This document shows positions 50,839 through 62,800 of a stretch of 64,000 nucleotides of DNA, one piece after another. The notes beneath the pieces were generated by a model. That model was not told where the DNA came from and ran no database searches. It saw nothing but the letters and a program-made list of their open reading frames with translations. The stretch comes from Phoenix dactylifera. Lineage: Eukaryota; Streptophyta; Magnoliopsida; Arecales; Arecaceae. The stretch spans positions 21,414,646 through 21,478,645 of the forward strand of contig NC_052399.1 of assembly GCF_009389715.1 (NCBI RefSeq), given 5' to 3'. The translations under genes were made by a program, and so were the position numbers. Numbering within the stretch: position 1 is the first letter of the stretch; each line of letters starts with the position of its first letter.

Positions 50839-52214
50839 AGTGGGCTGTTGGTGATGGTCAGTCTGTTGATGTGTTAGAGGATAGTTGGATAGTTGAGTAC
50901 CTGTTGAGCTAGCTACCGATGATGGTTGACTCGGCAAGGCTGGCGGGGCTCTCAATCAGTGATTTCGTTATCTCCGGCGAGGGCAGGTGGGACGAGGTGC
51001 TGATCAAAGAGGCCTTCGAAACTCAGCTGGCTGAGAGAATCCTTGCTATCCCGCTACCTCATGAGGCCACAGCGAATAGGTTGGTTTGGGCGGCCATCGG
51101 GAGGGCCAAGGTTCGCTCAGCTGATATGCAGAAGGTGATGGGTGGTGAGGGCTCTAGGCAACTTGATGGTGGTTGGATTTGGAGGATGCAGGTCCACCCT
51201 CGAGTTGCTCTGTTCATCTAGAAGGTGGTCTGAGAATGCCTACCAAGTAGGAGTGTGTTGGCGAGGAGGGGGGTTGGGATCTCTCCGTCATGCGTGGACT
51301 ATTCAAAGGTGGAGGAGACGGTCAGCCACGTCCTGTTACTATGCCCACGGGTCGTCCAGATTTGGAGGAGGGCTTCCTTTCCCCTATCGAGGTTTATTGA
51401 GTCTACAGAAAATTTACTTCGGCACATGAGGTCTGCTATGCGGGCTCCAAATTTTGCCAATTGGAGTGTTATTGTTGCCTATCTAGCTTATCACATCTAC
51501 CTGGATAGGAACGATAGGGTCTTCAAGGATAGGAGGGTTGCCCTGAGGGTTGTGGTAGATAGAACTATCCGTCAGGCCACCGAAGTCACTGAGGCTACTA
51601 TAGATGTTTTATCTGAGTTGGCTAGGGACATTTGGATCTTTCCCTCTACTTCTATAACATCTAGGTATGTCCTTACATCCGGAAAAGCCCCCACCCTCTG
51701 GCCACCTAAAGGTGAACTTTAATGGTAGTCTGCCAGATGGTGAAGGTAGCACTGGAGTTTCATTTGTGATTAGGGACTACGAGTCTAGGCTGATTGCTGC
51801 AGGAGGGCAGCGTACCTTCGAAACATCAGTTTCTGATACGGAACTCCAGGCCACATCGGAGGGTATCTTCTATACGAGGCGAGTGTTAGAGGCTGAGAGC
51901 ATCATCCTGGAGAGGGACTCAGCAGAGGTGATTAAGCAGATTGTATAGGAGGGGCCAGAAGTATCCGATCACCCGCTTTTAGATGAGATCCGGAGGCTGC
52001 TGAGAGAGCATGATGCCTTCCAAGTCGTGCATATGTTCCGGAAGACGAATATACCTACTAATTGAATCGCCTCCTTTATTGCTTACCACTTTGGAGAGAT
52101 TCTCTAGAACTGTTTTGTATATGTTCCTCCACCTCTATAGAGTATCGTGTTCCTTGACTTAGATGGCAATGCTCACGCGAGACTAGTGTATGCAGTCGAT
52201 GTACCAAAAAAAAA
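50839..52214 (+). mobile_element. Second 5'-truncated LINE fragment, same family as the 43-46 kb copy
   Basis: It starts near VGDGQSVDVLEDSW and runs through SGEGRWDEVLIKEAFE, DGGWIWRMQVHPRVALFI, EETVSHVLLLCPRVVQIW and AYLAYHIYLDRNDRVFKD into an RNase H domain. That domain (KVNFNGS, GVSFVIRDYESRL, ERDSAEVI) lies in another frame. It ends in an A-rich tail at 52204-52214. AAAGCCA occurs at 50832-50838 and at 52213-52219, a possible short target duplication. Stops (for example after VALFI) and a frame change near 51700 show it is dead. At protein level it is clearly related to the first LINE. Confidence 0.8.
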
Positions 52215-52219
52215 AGCCA

Positions 52220-53851
52220 CTGCACTTGAAACCTCTACTTCCCCCTCCTTTCATCTCTCTCCTGACCACTTCTTTTACCACTAATTGTGGTTGCTTGATT
52301 TGTGCACAAAACCCACGAGGATGTAGAGGACCTGCACTCCTCTGGAGGACTTAGAGGAGGATGATTAGCAGTTTGCAATCATTTAAGGTTACCTATGTTT
52401 GAAGAGAGTCAAACATTGCAATGGTTGGGTGGGCTCCTATCAGACCCATGCAGAGGACTCAACACCCAACTCTGAAGGACTTATGGAGGATGATTAGCAC
52501 TTTACAAATTGAGGTGGCCTCTCAAGTAGTACCTACATTGTTGCATGATATGTTGCTGGCAGATGATGTTAGTTATATTTATTTCAGGCCCTGTAATTGT
52601 GCCACCTTATAAAATAAAAAAAGCCACCCCTGAAATTTATACGCTGCTTATTATTGTGGCACAAGTACTAGTACCGTTAAGGGTTTATTGTGTGTGTGGA
52701 GGGTGCACCATGCAGCCCTTTACGTTGGACATAAATTAAACATGATTCATAGAGCCCGTCTACTTAAGCATGCAATAAAGATAAATTTGTCACCGCTTTG
52801 AATTGCATACTGAATCAATACTAATTAACAGACTGAAGAAAATGTTCCTTGAACAATTGAACTCCAAGTAGGGCACAATTGTCATGCTTGGACTCATCCA
52901 ATATGATACCTACATGAAGGGAGCATCGATCCAAGTAGGTTGGCTCACGTATAAACTTGTAGACGATGGCCATTTCTTTGAGATATGTTGCAAAATATAT
53001 ATATATTTTTGTACTAAAGCGGTCAAGAAATCCATATATAGTTAGTTCTTCAGTCTAATTTGCTGGGCCAAAGGTTTAGCTTATTTTCACTTCAACGTAA
53101 TAATAGAATGAATAAAGGTAGCAAATCAGTGCACAGAAATCGTGTACGAATTTTCTAACTATTCACACTATCCTAGGCATGGAAGCAGGATTCCTATTTT
53201 ATGGGAAGTTTCCAAGGGGACAAAGGGGCATGAGAAGCGGTTCCACCTTTTCCGCATGGTAGCAATTGCATGATCCTCATCAACTGAAAATTACTTCATT
53301 GCATCTAGAAGGAGAGGGAAGCTGTAATCTCCAATATCTAAAAATAAAAATTAATCATTCTATATGATAGTGGGACCAAGAATTAATATTTAAGTAATCA
53401 TCATCTTCCAATCTTAGCCCACATATTAATTTTGAAATTAGGTATCCCATGAACTTTCTTGTAAAAAAGTACTAAAATAAATAACTGCAAGTGCAAGTAA
53501 TGTAAGGACCTGTTTGGTAATGTTGAAGATATTATTTGCATAAAATTTCTGCTATTCTTTGCTATTATTCAATCTTTTTGAAAGCAATAACACTTTGCTA
53601 TCAAAGATCTAAAGATTATACAAATATTTTTTTTGGGCAGCGATTTTCAAAAATTTTAAAACCAATTTTACAAATAATTTGAAAAAATAAAAGCATTTCT
53701 TCATGCATTTTTTTTATAATTTAGCTTATTTTTCTTCTCGTGTTTGCAAACAAAAATTGAAAATAAAAACAATACCAAGCAAACTCTTAGTTAACAATAT
53801 TATTTTAAAAAAAAAAACAAAAGGATAAGTCATACCACCTGTATGACATGC
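52220..53851. other. Spacer upstream of the cysteine-rich peptide gene
   Basis: AT-rich. No gene or clear mobile element was recognised. The phrase 'tttatggaggatgattagcactt' near 52480 partly repeats one near 52350, a small local duplication (about 52320-52510). Confidence 0.5.
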
Positions 53852-53857
53852 TATAAA
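53852..53857 (+). promoter_or_regulatory. TATA box of the cysteine-rich peptide gene
   Basis: TATAAA within gctataaagatgg lies 84-90 bp upstream of the start codon at 53941, a normal plant distance. Confidence 0.6.
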
Positions 53858-53940
53858 GATGGATCTTACATCCAGCGGGAGAAATTAAAAGCAACCAATA
53901 GGATTGAGAAAGAAGAATTGCAGAAGAGGGATCTCCAACC

Positions 53941-55145
53941 ATGAGAAAACTTTTAATTACAATAATTTTCACAACCTTGGTTGCATCTCCAGGTAAGATC
54001 AGTAAATATTCATTGTCTTAACTAAAAAGTATTTGTTTCAAGCATTCAAATATTGATAAAATTTTCTGACATTTGTTTTGGCTTGCACTTCAATATCTTC
54101 CTAAAATAAAATGTATCCTTCAAGAAAAGAAAAAAAGAAGTCATGTTACACATCACAATATACTTGCAAATGTCATTTATATCTATTTGGCTCAATATAA
54201 TCATCAATTTGGAAATTGTTTACAAGGATGCTCTTTATCTGATACACAATACATTGTGATTTTGGGTTATACTTTCCTCTGAATTATCCATATTGCAATA
54301 TTGATAGTGTTTTCTATTTAATGAACCAGGAACAACGCATATGCCATTGGAAGAGCATAAATCTCCATTTGATTGTTGTTCTTTATGACTAGGGGAAATA
54401 TATGTATGCTTCTATTGTATTTTATGAGCATGTTAATTCTATGGTATTGCATCAAAAAGTTCTGTAATACATGAGCGCCCACTCATGATATAAAAGACAA
54501 ATAAAATAGGCACATTTCAATTAATAGATTAAACATATTTGACCTCTTGAACAAGAGGTCAGCTCAATCTCAACTCACAATTCATCAAAAAAAAGAAAAA
54601 GAAAATAGAAGATGATCAATAGATCAAAAATTATAATAGCTAGGTTTGATTTCAATAAAATGGGCATTATAATTAGCTAAACCCAACACTCGGGGGTGCA
54701 CCACTTAAGACTTGAACCCACCAACATCTATGGTTTTTAAGAAGTCATCAAAACCTTTGATTGCTAAGCATAGTAGCATGATAGGAATAAGCCCTAGTTC
54801 ATAGCAGTGTTGCATTTCTTAAGTTAAACAATGACAAAAAATTCAGGCGATGAATGTTATTTGACCTACCCAGCCATTATTTAACATAATGCTACTAGAT
54901 TCCGAGTATGCATGAACATGATATAGCAACATGTACAATAAGATTTCATTGTGTATGATATTTTTTCTCTTTCAGCAATCGCCTTGGCACCGATGGATGA
55001 CAATCCCCGCTATGCATATTGTGATGGTCCATGCACCGAAAATTGCAATGAATATTGCATGTCCTTAACCTTCCGTGAAGGCGAATGCGTTGTGACACCT
55101 AACAAGAAGGATTATGTATCTTGCTGTTGTTATGTATACCTGTAA
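53941..55145 (+). CDS. Small secreted eight-cysteine peptide, defensin-like
   Basis: There are two exons, 53941-53992 and 54976-55145, joined across a GT-AG phase-1 intron, the standard layout of plant defensin-like genes. They total 222 nt, 73 aa. Exon 1 is a signal peptide, MRKLLITIIFTTLVASP, continuing AIALAP after the splice. The mature part has eight cysteines spaced C-x3-C-x3-C-x3-C-x9-C-x11-CCC (CDGPCTENCNEYC … GEC … SCCCYVYL). Such proteins are secreted and act in defence, self-recognition or pollen guidance; which applies here is unknown. The terminal CCC differs from classical plant defensins, so it may be a separate cysteine-rich family. The TATA box, splice sites and signal peptide agree. 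No homologue is recalled by name. Confidence 0.8.
54332..54388 (+). other. Possible alternative second exon of the cysteine-rich peptide gene
   Basis: Inside the intron, an AG acceptor (aatgaaccag) is followed by an open stretch that joins exon 1 in phase. It would give ...VASPG then TTHMPLEEHKSPFDCCSL and stop. The product would be a very short peptide with a CC pair. It may be chance, an old duplicated exon or a decoy exon. Confidence 0.25.
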
Positions 55146-58100
55146 ACAAGAAGATCTTTGGCTTTTCAAAGACCATATTTTCAGTATGGAAGTAAATAAG
55201 AAGGATGGCCTTCCATAGTATCAAGTAATTAAACCCTATGTTCCATGCTATGTTCATGATATTGTATATGGTCGTACCAGAAAACCCTCATTCAAGGGTT
55301 TAGCTTTTAAATAATGTTTGGCATTCTAGTGTCCTTTTATTTCTATGGCCAAGTAATGATTTCTTTTCCTCTAATATAGCCTTTTCCTCACGAAGAATAA
55401 ATAGTAATAGATAATGCATAATTTCGGTGATATACTTATTGGATTCTATATTACTTATTAGGTTATCTAGTTCATACGGGAACAGATTTAATAAATATCC
55501 TTTCAACTGTTAATACTATATTCTTTAGAAGAAGAAAAAAAAAAGCTGTGGCCATTATACATTTATAACATGCCACAGTTACCAGCTTAATCATTGCAGA
55601 TAAGCTATGATGCTTTCCACTCTTACCTATTCTCTTCCTCCTGCTATCTCTTCAGAGCTGCTTCCCTTGATCTCCCTCCATGTGTGTGTTGCAGTCCTCC
55701 ACCAATCAACCATCTCTAAAACTCATCAAAACATATTGCAAAGCATTATTATTAAATTTAAAAGAGTTTATTCAGACCTATTGAAAGAAACAGAACACAT
55801 TGAAGGGGGGGATGTAAGTTTCAAAAAAAGAACCTTTCCTAGAGCAGAACATGTAATTCGTATCAGTATCCAATTTTACAGGACTGCCTGCATCTAGTTG
55901 AACAAATACATTCCGATACTTGGATCAATCTCAGTGAGAAAGCAGAGTCTTTCCAGCAGTCACCCAGTTTGCTAAATGAAGACAAATCATGAAAAGGTTC
56001 AAACAGAACAAATTCTGTTCCATTAGGGAAAAAAAGGAATCATACTGTTATCCTATTTTTTCTAAGTTTCACCTCATAAATCCATTTTATTTCATCTCTT
56101 CTCTTCACCAACTATAAAAAAACTATAAGCATTCATCCAAAAAGCTTTCCTATCAATGGAAAACAATCAAATGGAGCGAGCAATCAGCCAAAAATATGAT
56201 GCAGAATGTCAGGTGAAATGATCACTTCTGTACTGAAAAATGGAATCAAATAACCTCATTAAGCTATTGCTACATGGTTGTACTTAATCTAGAAAGCATC
56301 AATATTCCAAGGGCCAACTGCAGCATAAAGTCACATCTTCCGTGGATCTATGAAAACATTAGGAATCTACTGCATGTAATTTCCAACACAACTAGCAATA
56401 ACTTGCAAAGTTGTTGATAATATTCCAATTTCATTAAAAAAAAAGCTGTATAGGGTTTTAAATGATGCAATCGACTGACAATCACTAAGAGTTGATTAGC
56501 AGAAGGATAAAATCGCTGCTGTGAAAGTTTACCATCTCAGTTTACAATGAAATTAGAAAAGCAAAAATAATTGTTGTAAACAAATTGTCGAGATATACCT
56601 TAAGAAAGAATTGGGTCCAGACATCCCAATCAAAGATCCCCAAAAGCAAACACCAGAAATGATGTGAAGAATACTTGTATAACAACATTTACCAGTCATC
56701 AAATGCTTATCCTTTGCAGGGGAAAAATTGCAATACCCTTGAATAAAAAAAAAAGAGAGAAAAAGAGTAACCTAAAATGTGATCTTCTTTTGCGAAGCAG
56801 CACAAGGAACAAGTCAAAACCTACCCTCAAGACAGCTTACATTTTGAAATTTAAGAAGCACAAGTTGAAACACTGGCAAGACTCCTGTAGCAACAGTGAG
56901 CATGAAAAAGTAGTACGCATTTGCACCAAACCTAAGGTATCACAATCTCACTTGGCATGAAGCATGCAACTACAGGAAATTCAACAGAAGGGGAATGGTG
57001 TACAGAAACAAAACAATAATAGAGAAAGAAATTAATAAATTATGGAAAAATAATGAACGTTATGATACTTACAGGTTTCTAAGATATAACTTTTTTAAAT
57101 GGATACTGTATTCTCATATCTTTCAGCAACTTTTCATGGTCCAGTGATATGCAGACGAGCAACGAATATGTCAGTATCCTGCACACCTTCAAGATAACTG
57201 ATGCTAATTCCTGTACCAGTTTCTTGAAGCATGCCTACATCATTAATCACCAATTACTTAGGTTATTTTGCCAATGCCACCAGCTTCAACCGTGCTTCTC
57301 ATCTGAATGACACCGCAATTGTCTGCTTTAAATCAACGAAGGATTGATAAAAGAAAAGTTAAAAACAGACCAAAGAGCCAAAGATGGATACCTTACAAAG
57401 AAGATCATACAGCATTACTAGGTTAATTTCTATGGATGAGGAATGAGAATGTGTAACTGATGCACAGCAAACTGCCAAATCTACAATTGATGAGGTAATG
57501 AACAGACTTTTGTGAATGAACAAAGCAAACAACTCTACACTTGATGAGGTTAAAGTGCCTTCCCATCATTCATCTGAAGGGAAAATGCTTTCATTCAATG
57601 CTTAAAGTGAAAATAACAAGGAGGAAATTTGAGAACTGCTAAAGCTGTTCAAGTTTATAACTTCATCCAAAATATAGCTCAGAACTGTGCCTTGGTCACA
57701 AAACGTGTGCACCGCAAATTGGCCCTGAATGTTGAGATTACCAAAATCTTACAGTTAGTAGTAGAGAAAAAAAAATAGAGTTTGTAACCAATGTATCGAG
57801 TCCCATCCACCACTTTCCTCGGGTTCAGTTTCATAAGATGCTAAATACAAACTAAATTAAAGAATTAGTTCAGATGTGACCATCAATAACTCCTTTTTTT
57901 TACCTTTTTTTTCTGTTTTTGAGATTAGAAGGGGCTAATCCCCACGTTTCTACCCTATACCCACCCCACCCCTCCAGGGGCAACTCCACGCGGAACCGAA
58001 CCCCCATCCCCTTGTTCAAGTGGCAAGGGGAGCACTTGGGGGCAAGAACTCCGCAATTTTCAAGTGTTGGAAGGGAATTTTCACAGAAAAGTACTGATTT

Positions 58101-58373
58101 TTTTTTAAAAAAAGAAATACTTAAATTGGATTTATCGCTTCGATGATGTTTACGGTAACACTCCAGGATCAAACCAAGAAAGGGAGGAAGAAGAAAAAGA
58201 GAGATGAAAAGAGGAACAAATGCATCATACCATCCAAAAAATTAAAGCTGCTACAATGTGGATTTAACCTGACAGAGATCACAATCCAAGAATCGGAAGA
58301 TGATAGGAGGTAGTTTAGGTTTTCCCGGAACAAATGCAATTATCTCCCGCCTTCGCACCACATGTGGAGCTAG
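55146..58373. other. Spacer, mostly featureless, with one SINE-like insert
   Basis: AT-rich. The first few hundred bases are the probable 3' UTR of the peptide gene. No further gene recognised. A tRNA-derived SINE-like element lies at 57892-58060. Confidence 0.5.
57892..58060 (-). mobile_element. Probable tRNA-derived SINE
   Basis: On the minus strand it reads cccaagtgctccccttgcc, then gggggttcggttccgcg (a good tRNA B box, GGTTCGGTTCC), then a G-rich body ggaggggtggggtggg. It ends gccccttctaatctc with an A-rich tail. Plant SINEs have this order. The A box is weak and flanking duplications are not evident. Confidence 0.5.
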
Positions 58374-59560
58374 TTCGTACTGGCATTACTGCTCGTGTTT
58401 GAGCCAGCTTGGAAGCAAGTTGGTAAGACGCCAACACCCGCACGATATGGAAAATTCGTACGAGATAGTCATTGCCTCCTGCGTCCTAAATTCTATTTTT
58501 CAGTAGGATAGTGCTTTCCTTGAAGTTTCTTATAGGCAGTCGTTCACAACCTGGCTGAGGGTCCACCAGGATGGTTGGGCTAAAAATCTTATTGTATTTA
58601 TGGATGGAGTCATTGCAAACAGCAAATTTATGAAATTATAGGCTGAGTCAAGTTTATATACATAAATAATTAGGAATAGCTTAGAAATAGACCAGCTCAC
58701 GATATTCGGAAGCTACTAAAGAAGTGTGGCTCTCATTAGGCCATTCACATATACAGAAAAGTAAATAGTGCCGTCGATTGAATTGTTTCTTTTGCGGCTC
58801 ATCATTCTGAAAGTTTCATATGAATGAATCGTGGTGCAATGTCAGAACTCTTATCTGATCTTTTATTTTCTAATTTTGTTGGCCGTATTCTCACCTATCA
58901 ATTGTGAGCCGTCATTATACGACGACGGAAAAAAAAAAAAAAAGCAGCAGGAAGATGAGAAGAAGAAAAATAATTAAAAAAAGGGCCGAATCTCATAGAT
59001 AAGACATATGGTGGGTACAATAGCGGGATGTCGTAGAGCAAGGATAATGAAATGCACTTTTCTCCTGCCTAACGCACCTCTTGTGTCCGTTTCCAGCTTC
59101 CACCTTGCTTTCCTCGTGGAGCCAGTTCGGACCGACGTTATTGCTCGCATTTGAGCAAGCTTGGAAGCAAACTGAGAAGCCGCCAACACCCGCGCGATGT
59201 GGAAAATTCGAACGTCATGTCATGATAGTGGAAGAAAAGCAGCATCTTCCACGCTTGTTCCAGCGGGGAGAATACCATTTTAAAAATGCCGATGAAGTCA
59301 TTCTTTCATTACCAATTCAACGAAGACTGCTGCTTCCATCTCTCTGGAGTTGCTTTTTTAGAGATAGACGTTGCCTCGTGCCTTCTAGTTCCATTTTTCA
59401 GCAGGAAAGGGCCTATTTAGATGATTGGCCTGAAAATTTTATTGGATTCATGAGTTGAATCAGTACAGCTAGTAAATTTATAGAATTATAGATTCGGCTA
59501 AGTCTATATCCATAATTATTCAAAAATAGCTTTGGAGTCGATCGGCCTCCACGCCGCTGA
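58374..59560 (+). repeat. Diverged direct duplication upstream of the LRR receptor kinase
   Basis: Segment A (about 58374-58700) and segment B (about 59116-59540) share, in order, 'gtggagc(t/c)agttcg', 'gagc(c/a)agcttggaagcaa', 'gccaacacccg', 'tggaaaattcg', 'attgcctc…ctattttt cag' and 'aaatttat(g/a)(a/g)aattata'. B has about 140 extra bases. B ends 300 bp before the receptor start codon. A is probably the promoter of a lost or moved tandem paralogue. Confidence 0.65.
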
Positions 59561-59873
59561 ATTCTTCGAGATGATGTCGAACACTCGCTCTAAAGTCTAA
59601 CCAATTTAAAGTAGTAGTGACTTTCTAAACGAACATCGCGAAGTCATTGAACCACTTGTTTATCTCTATTTATTGCTCCTTCTGATATCCGACGTCCAAG
59701 AGAGGGCACCTCGCCTGTCTGCTGGTGGGTAATGAACTCAATTCCATTGCCACAAGACTGTTAAATCTCAATCTAAATAGAGTATATCCCCCATTTGATC
59801 AGCTGATCTTGCTATTTCAGTGACCACGTTCTGCTTCGCAGTTTGGCATTTGCAAGCTCTTGCCAGATTCCTC

Positions 59874-62800
59874 ATGGCTCCGCCTCTGCTGTACTGCCAT
59901 CCACGGGAGTTCTCTGTAGGAAAATTCTGGAGGCCATACTTCTCCAGTGCCATCATTCTAATCCTTGGTTTGAGCTACTTGGCATTCCAAACCTCAGCAG
60001 CTTCTACCACTTCAAAACTAAACGGTGCAACTGATGATCGCCTCGCCCTTCTATCCTTCAAAACTCTCATAGCCGATCGCTCTGGAGCATTAGCATCCTG
60101 GAGCAACTCCACTCTCCATCACTGTCAGTGGGAAGGCGTCTCATGTGGCGGCCGCCGGCACCCAGAGAGGGTCATAGCATTAGAGCTTGACAATCTCAAC
60201 CTTACTGGATCCATGTCGCCGCACCTAGGAAATCTCACTTTCCTCAGAAGGCTCCACCTCTCCATGAATCAACTCCAAGGGCCCATCCCACAAGAACTAG
60301 GCCGCTTGTTCCGGCTTCGGTCTCTCAACCTCGGATTCAATTCTCTTGAAGGGGAGATTCCCACCAATCTCAGTAGTTGCACTGACCTCCTCAGCATCAA
60401 CATAAGTAACAACATGCTCGGAGGATCAATTCCTGCGGAGTTTGGCTCCCTTTCAAAGCTCACGGTACTTGATCTTGGCGGCAACCCTCTAACTGGTGGC
60501 ATTCCGTCCTCACTGGGGAACATCTCTTCTCTTATCGGCCTTCTTCTTTATGAAAATGATTTGGAGGGAAGCATTCCAGACGGCCTAGGAAAGCTCGCGA
60601 GCCTGCAAGTCTTTCATGTGGCCCGAAACAAGCTTTCAAGTGAGATTCCATCCTCTCTTTACAATCTCTCTTCCATTCAGATATTTGATGCAGGCGAGAA
60701 TCGTCTTGTTGGAAATCTACCATCCAATATGTTTGATAACCTTCCGAACCTCCAAATGCTTATTTTGGACGATAACCAGTTTAGTGGTCCCATTCCAAAT
60801 TCACTCCCCAATGCCTCTAGATTGGTAGAAGTTGATCTCAAAGACAACAAATTCAGTGGAACAGTGCCCTCTAATCTGGGAAATCTAAAGAACCTCTACT
60901 GGATTAATCTTAATACGAATCAGCTTGAAGCTAGAGATGCCAAGGATTGGACCTTCCTCACCTCTTTGACAAACTGCAGCCTTTTAGGGACACTAGGGCT
61001 TGCAAACAACAGGCTTGGTGGTGAATTGCCCAGCTCCATTGCCAATCTCTCCAGAAAGCTAGATTTGCTGTCAATGGGGCAGAACCAAATATCAGGAAGC
61101 ATACCTGAAGGAATTGGAAACCTCGTCAATCTAACCGTGTTCTTGGTGAATGACAACCGCTTGACTGGCATAATTCCTTCTAGCATAGGGAAGCTTCGGA
61201 AGCTACGTCTTCTGGTTCTACCAAGAAACAATTTTATTGGACAAATTCCATCTTCCATTGGCAACCTCACACAATTGCTTTGGCTGTACTTGGAAGAGAG
61301 CGGCCTGAGTGGAACTATACCTGCCGAATTCGGAAACTGCAAGAGCTTGCAAGAGCTTGACCTTGCTTACAATAAGTTAAGTGGTGCCATCCCCAGAGAG
61401 CTCGTTGGCCTTAGTTCTCTATCCATATTTCTTAATTTATCAGGTAATGCCCTTGTTGGATCCTTACCCACAGAAGTTGGCAACTTGAAGAATCTTGGTC
61501 AGCTCGATATTTCGGAGAACAGATTGTCTGGTGAGATTCCAAGCACTCTTGGTGATTGTCAAAGCTTGGAGTACCTCTATATGGAAGGGAACCTCTTTCA
61601 AGGAAACATTCCTCAGGCTTTGAGCAATTTGAAAGGCCTTCAAGAGCTAGACCTTTCCCACAACAATCTATCAGGACCGGTTCCAGAATTCTTAGGGAGG
61701 TTAAGCACTCTGCTTCATCTAGATTTGTCCTTCAATGATCTCACTGGCGAAGTACCAAAAGAAGGTGTCTTTAAAAATGCAAGTGCTGTTTCCGTGCTCG
61801 GCAACGACGGCCTTTGCGGAGGTATTGTAGAATTAAATTTGCCTTCATGCAATACCAAATCTTCCAGGAAAAAGCATATGTCTGTTGCACTCAAAGCAAT
61901 CATCCCTGTAATCAGTGCAGTCCTCTGTCTAGTCTTATTGCTTTCTGTGTGCATGTCTCGTCGTTGGGTGAAGAATTGCAGAAGAACTTCATCTCCACCT
62001 TCGATTAAGGATCAATTCTTGAGGGTCTCTTATTTTGACCTGTTTAGAGCAACTAATGGATTCTCATCATCTAATTTAATTGGAGCTGGAAGTTTTGGTT
62101 CTGTGTACAAGGGAGTTTTGGACTCCAATGAACAAATTGTCGCGGTGAAGGTTCTAGATCTTCAACAACGAGGAGCATCGAAGAGTTTCATGGCTGAATG
62201 TGAAGCCTTAAGAAACATCCGGCATCGGAATCTTGTTAAGATCTTAACTTCATGTTCGGGTGTCAATGTCAATGGCGATGATTTTAAAGCTCTGGTGCTT
62301 GAATTCATGCCTAATGGAAGTTTGGAGAAGTGGTTGCATCCAGAGGAATCTTTGCATTCTGGAACGAGGACCTTGAACCTTATTCAGAGATTGAACATAG
62401 CTATTGATGTTGCCTCTGCATTGGATTATCTTCATCACCATAGCCAGATGCCAATAGTCCATTGTGATCTGAAACCAAGCAATGTTCTGCTAGATGATGA
62501 TATGTGTGCCCATCTGAGTGACTTTGGATTAGCAAGGATTCTTTCTGATGAAGTTTTTAAGTCCCACGAATATCCATCTAGCTCTGTCGGAATAAGGGGA
62601 ACCATTGGTTACATTGCTCCAGGTAAGCATTTCTAGTGATGCCTAAAGCATCTCTTTTTGTTATTTTTAATTTTTTTTGTCCACATTTTTTGGATGACAT
62701 TATCAAGAAATGTAGAGAATGAATATTTGTTTTTCTAGCCATCTCGGTACATTATGAAGTTCATCGATGCTTTTTCATGAAAAACTAACGACGATATTTT

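Noticed and set aside
59820-59873. Upstream extension of the receptor kinase frame
   Set aside because: It starts at GTG, not ATG. The first ATG is 59874 and gives a sensible signal region.
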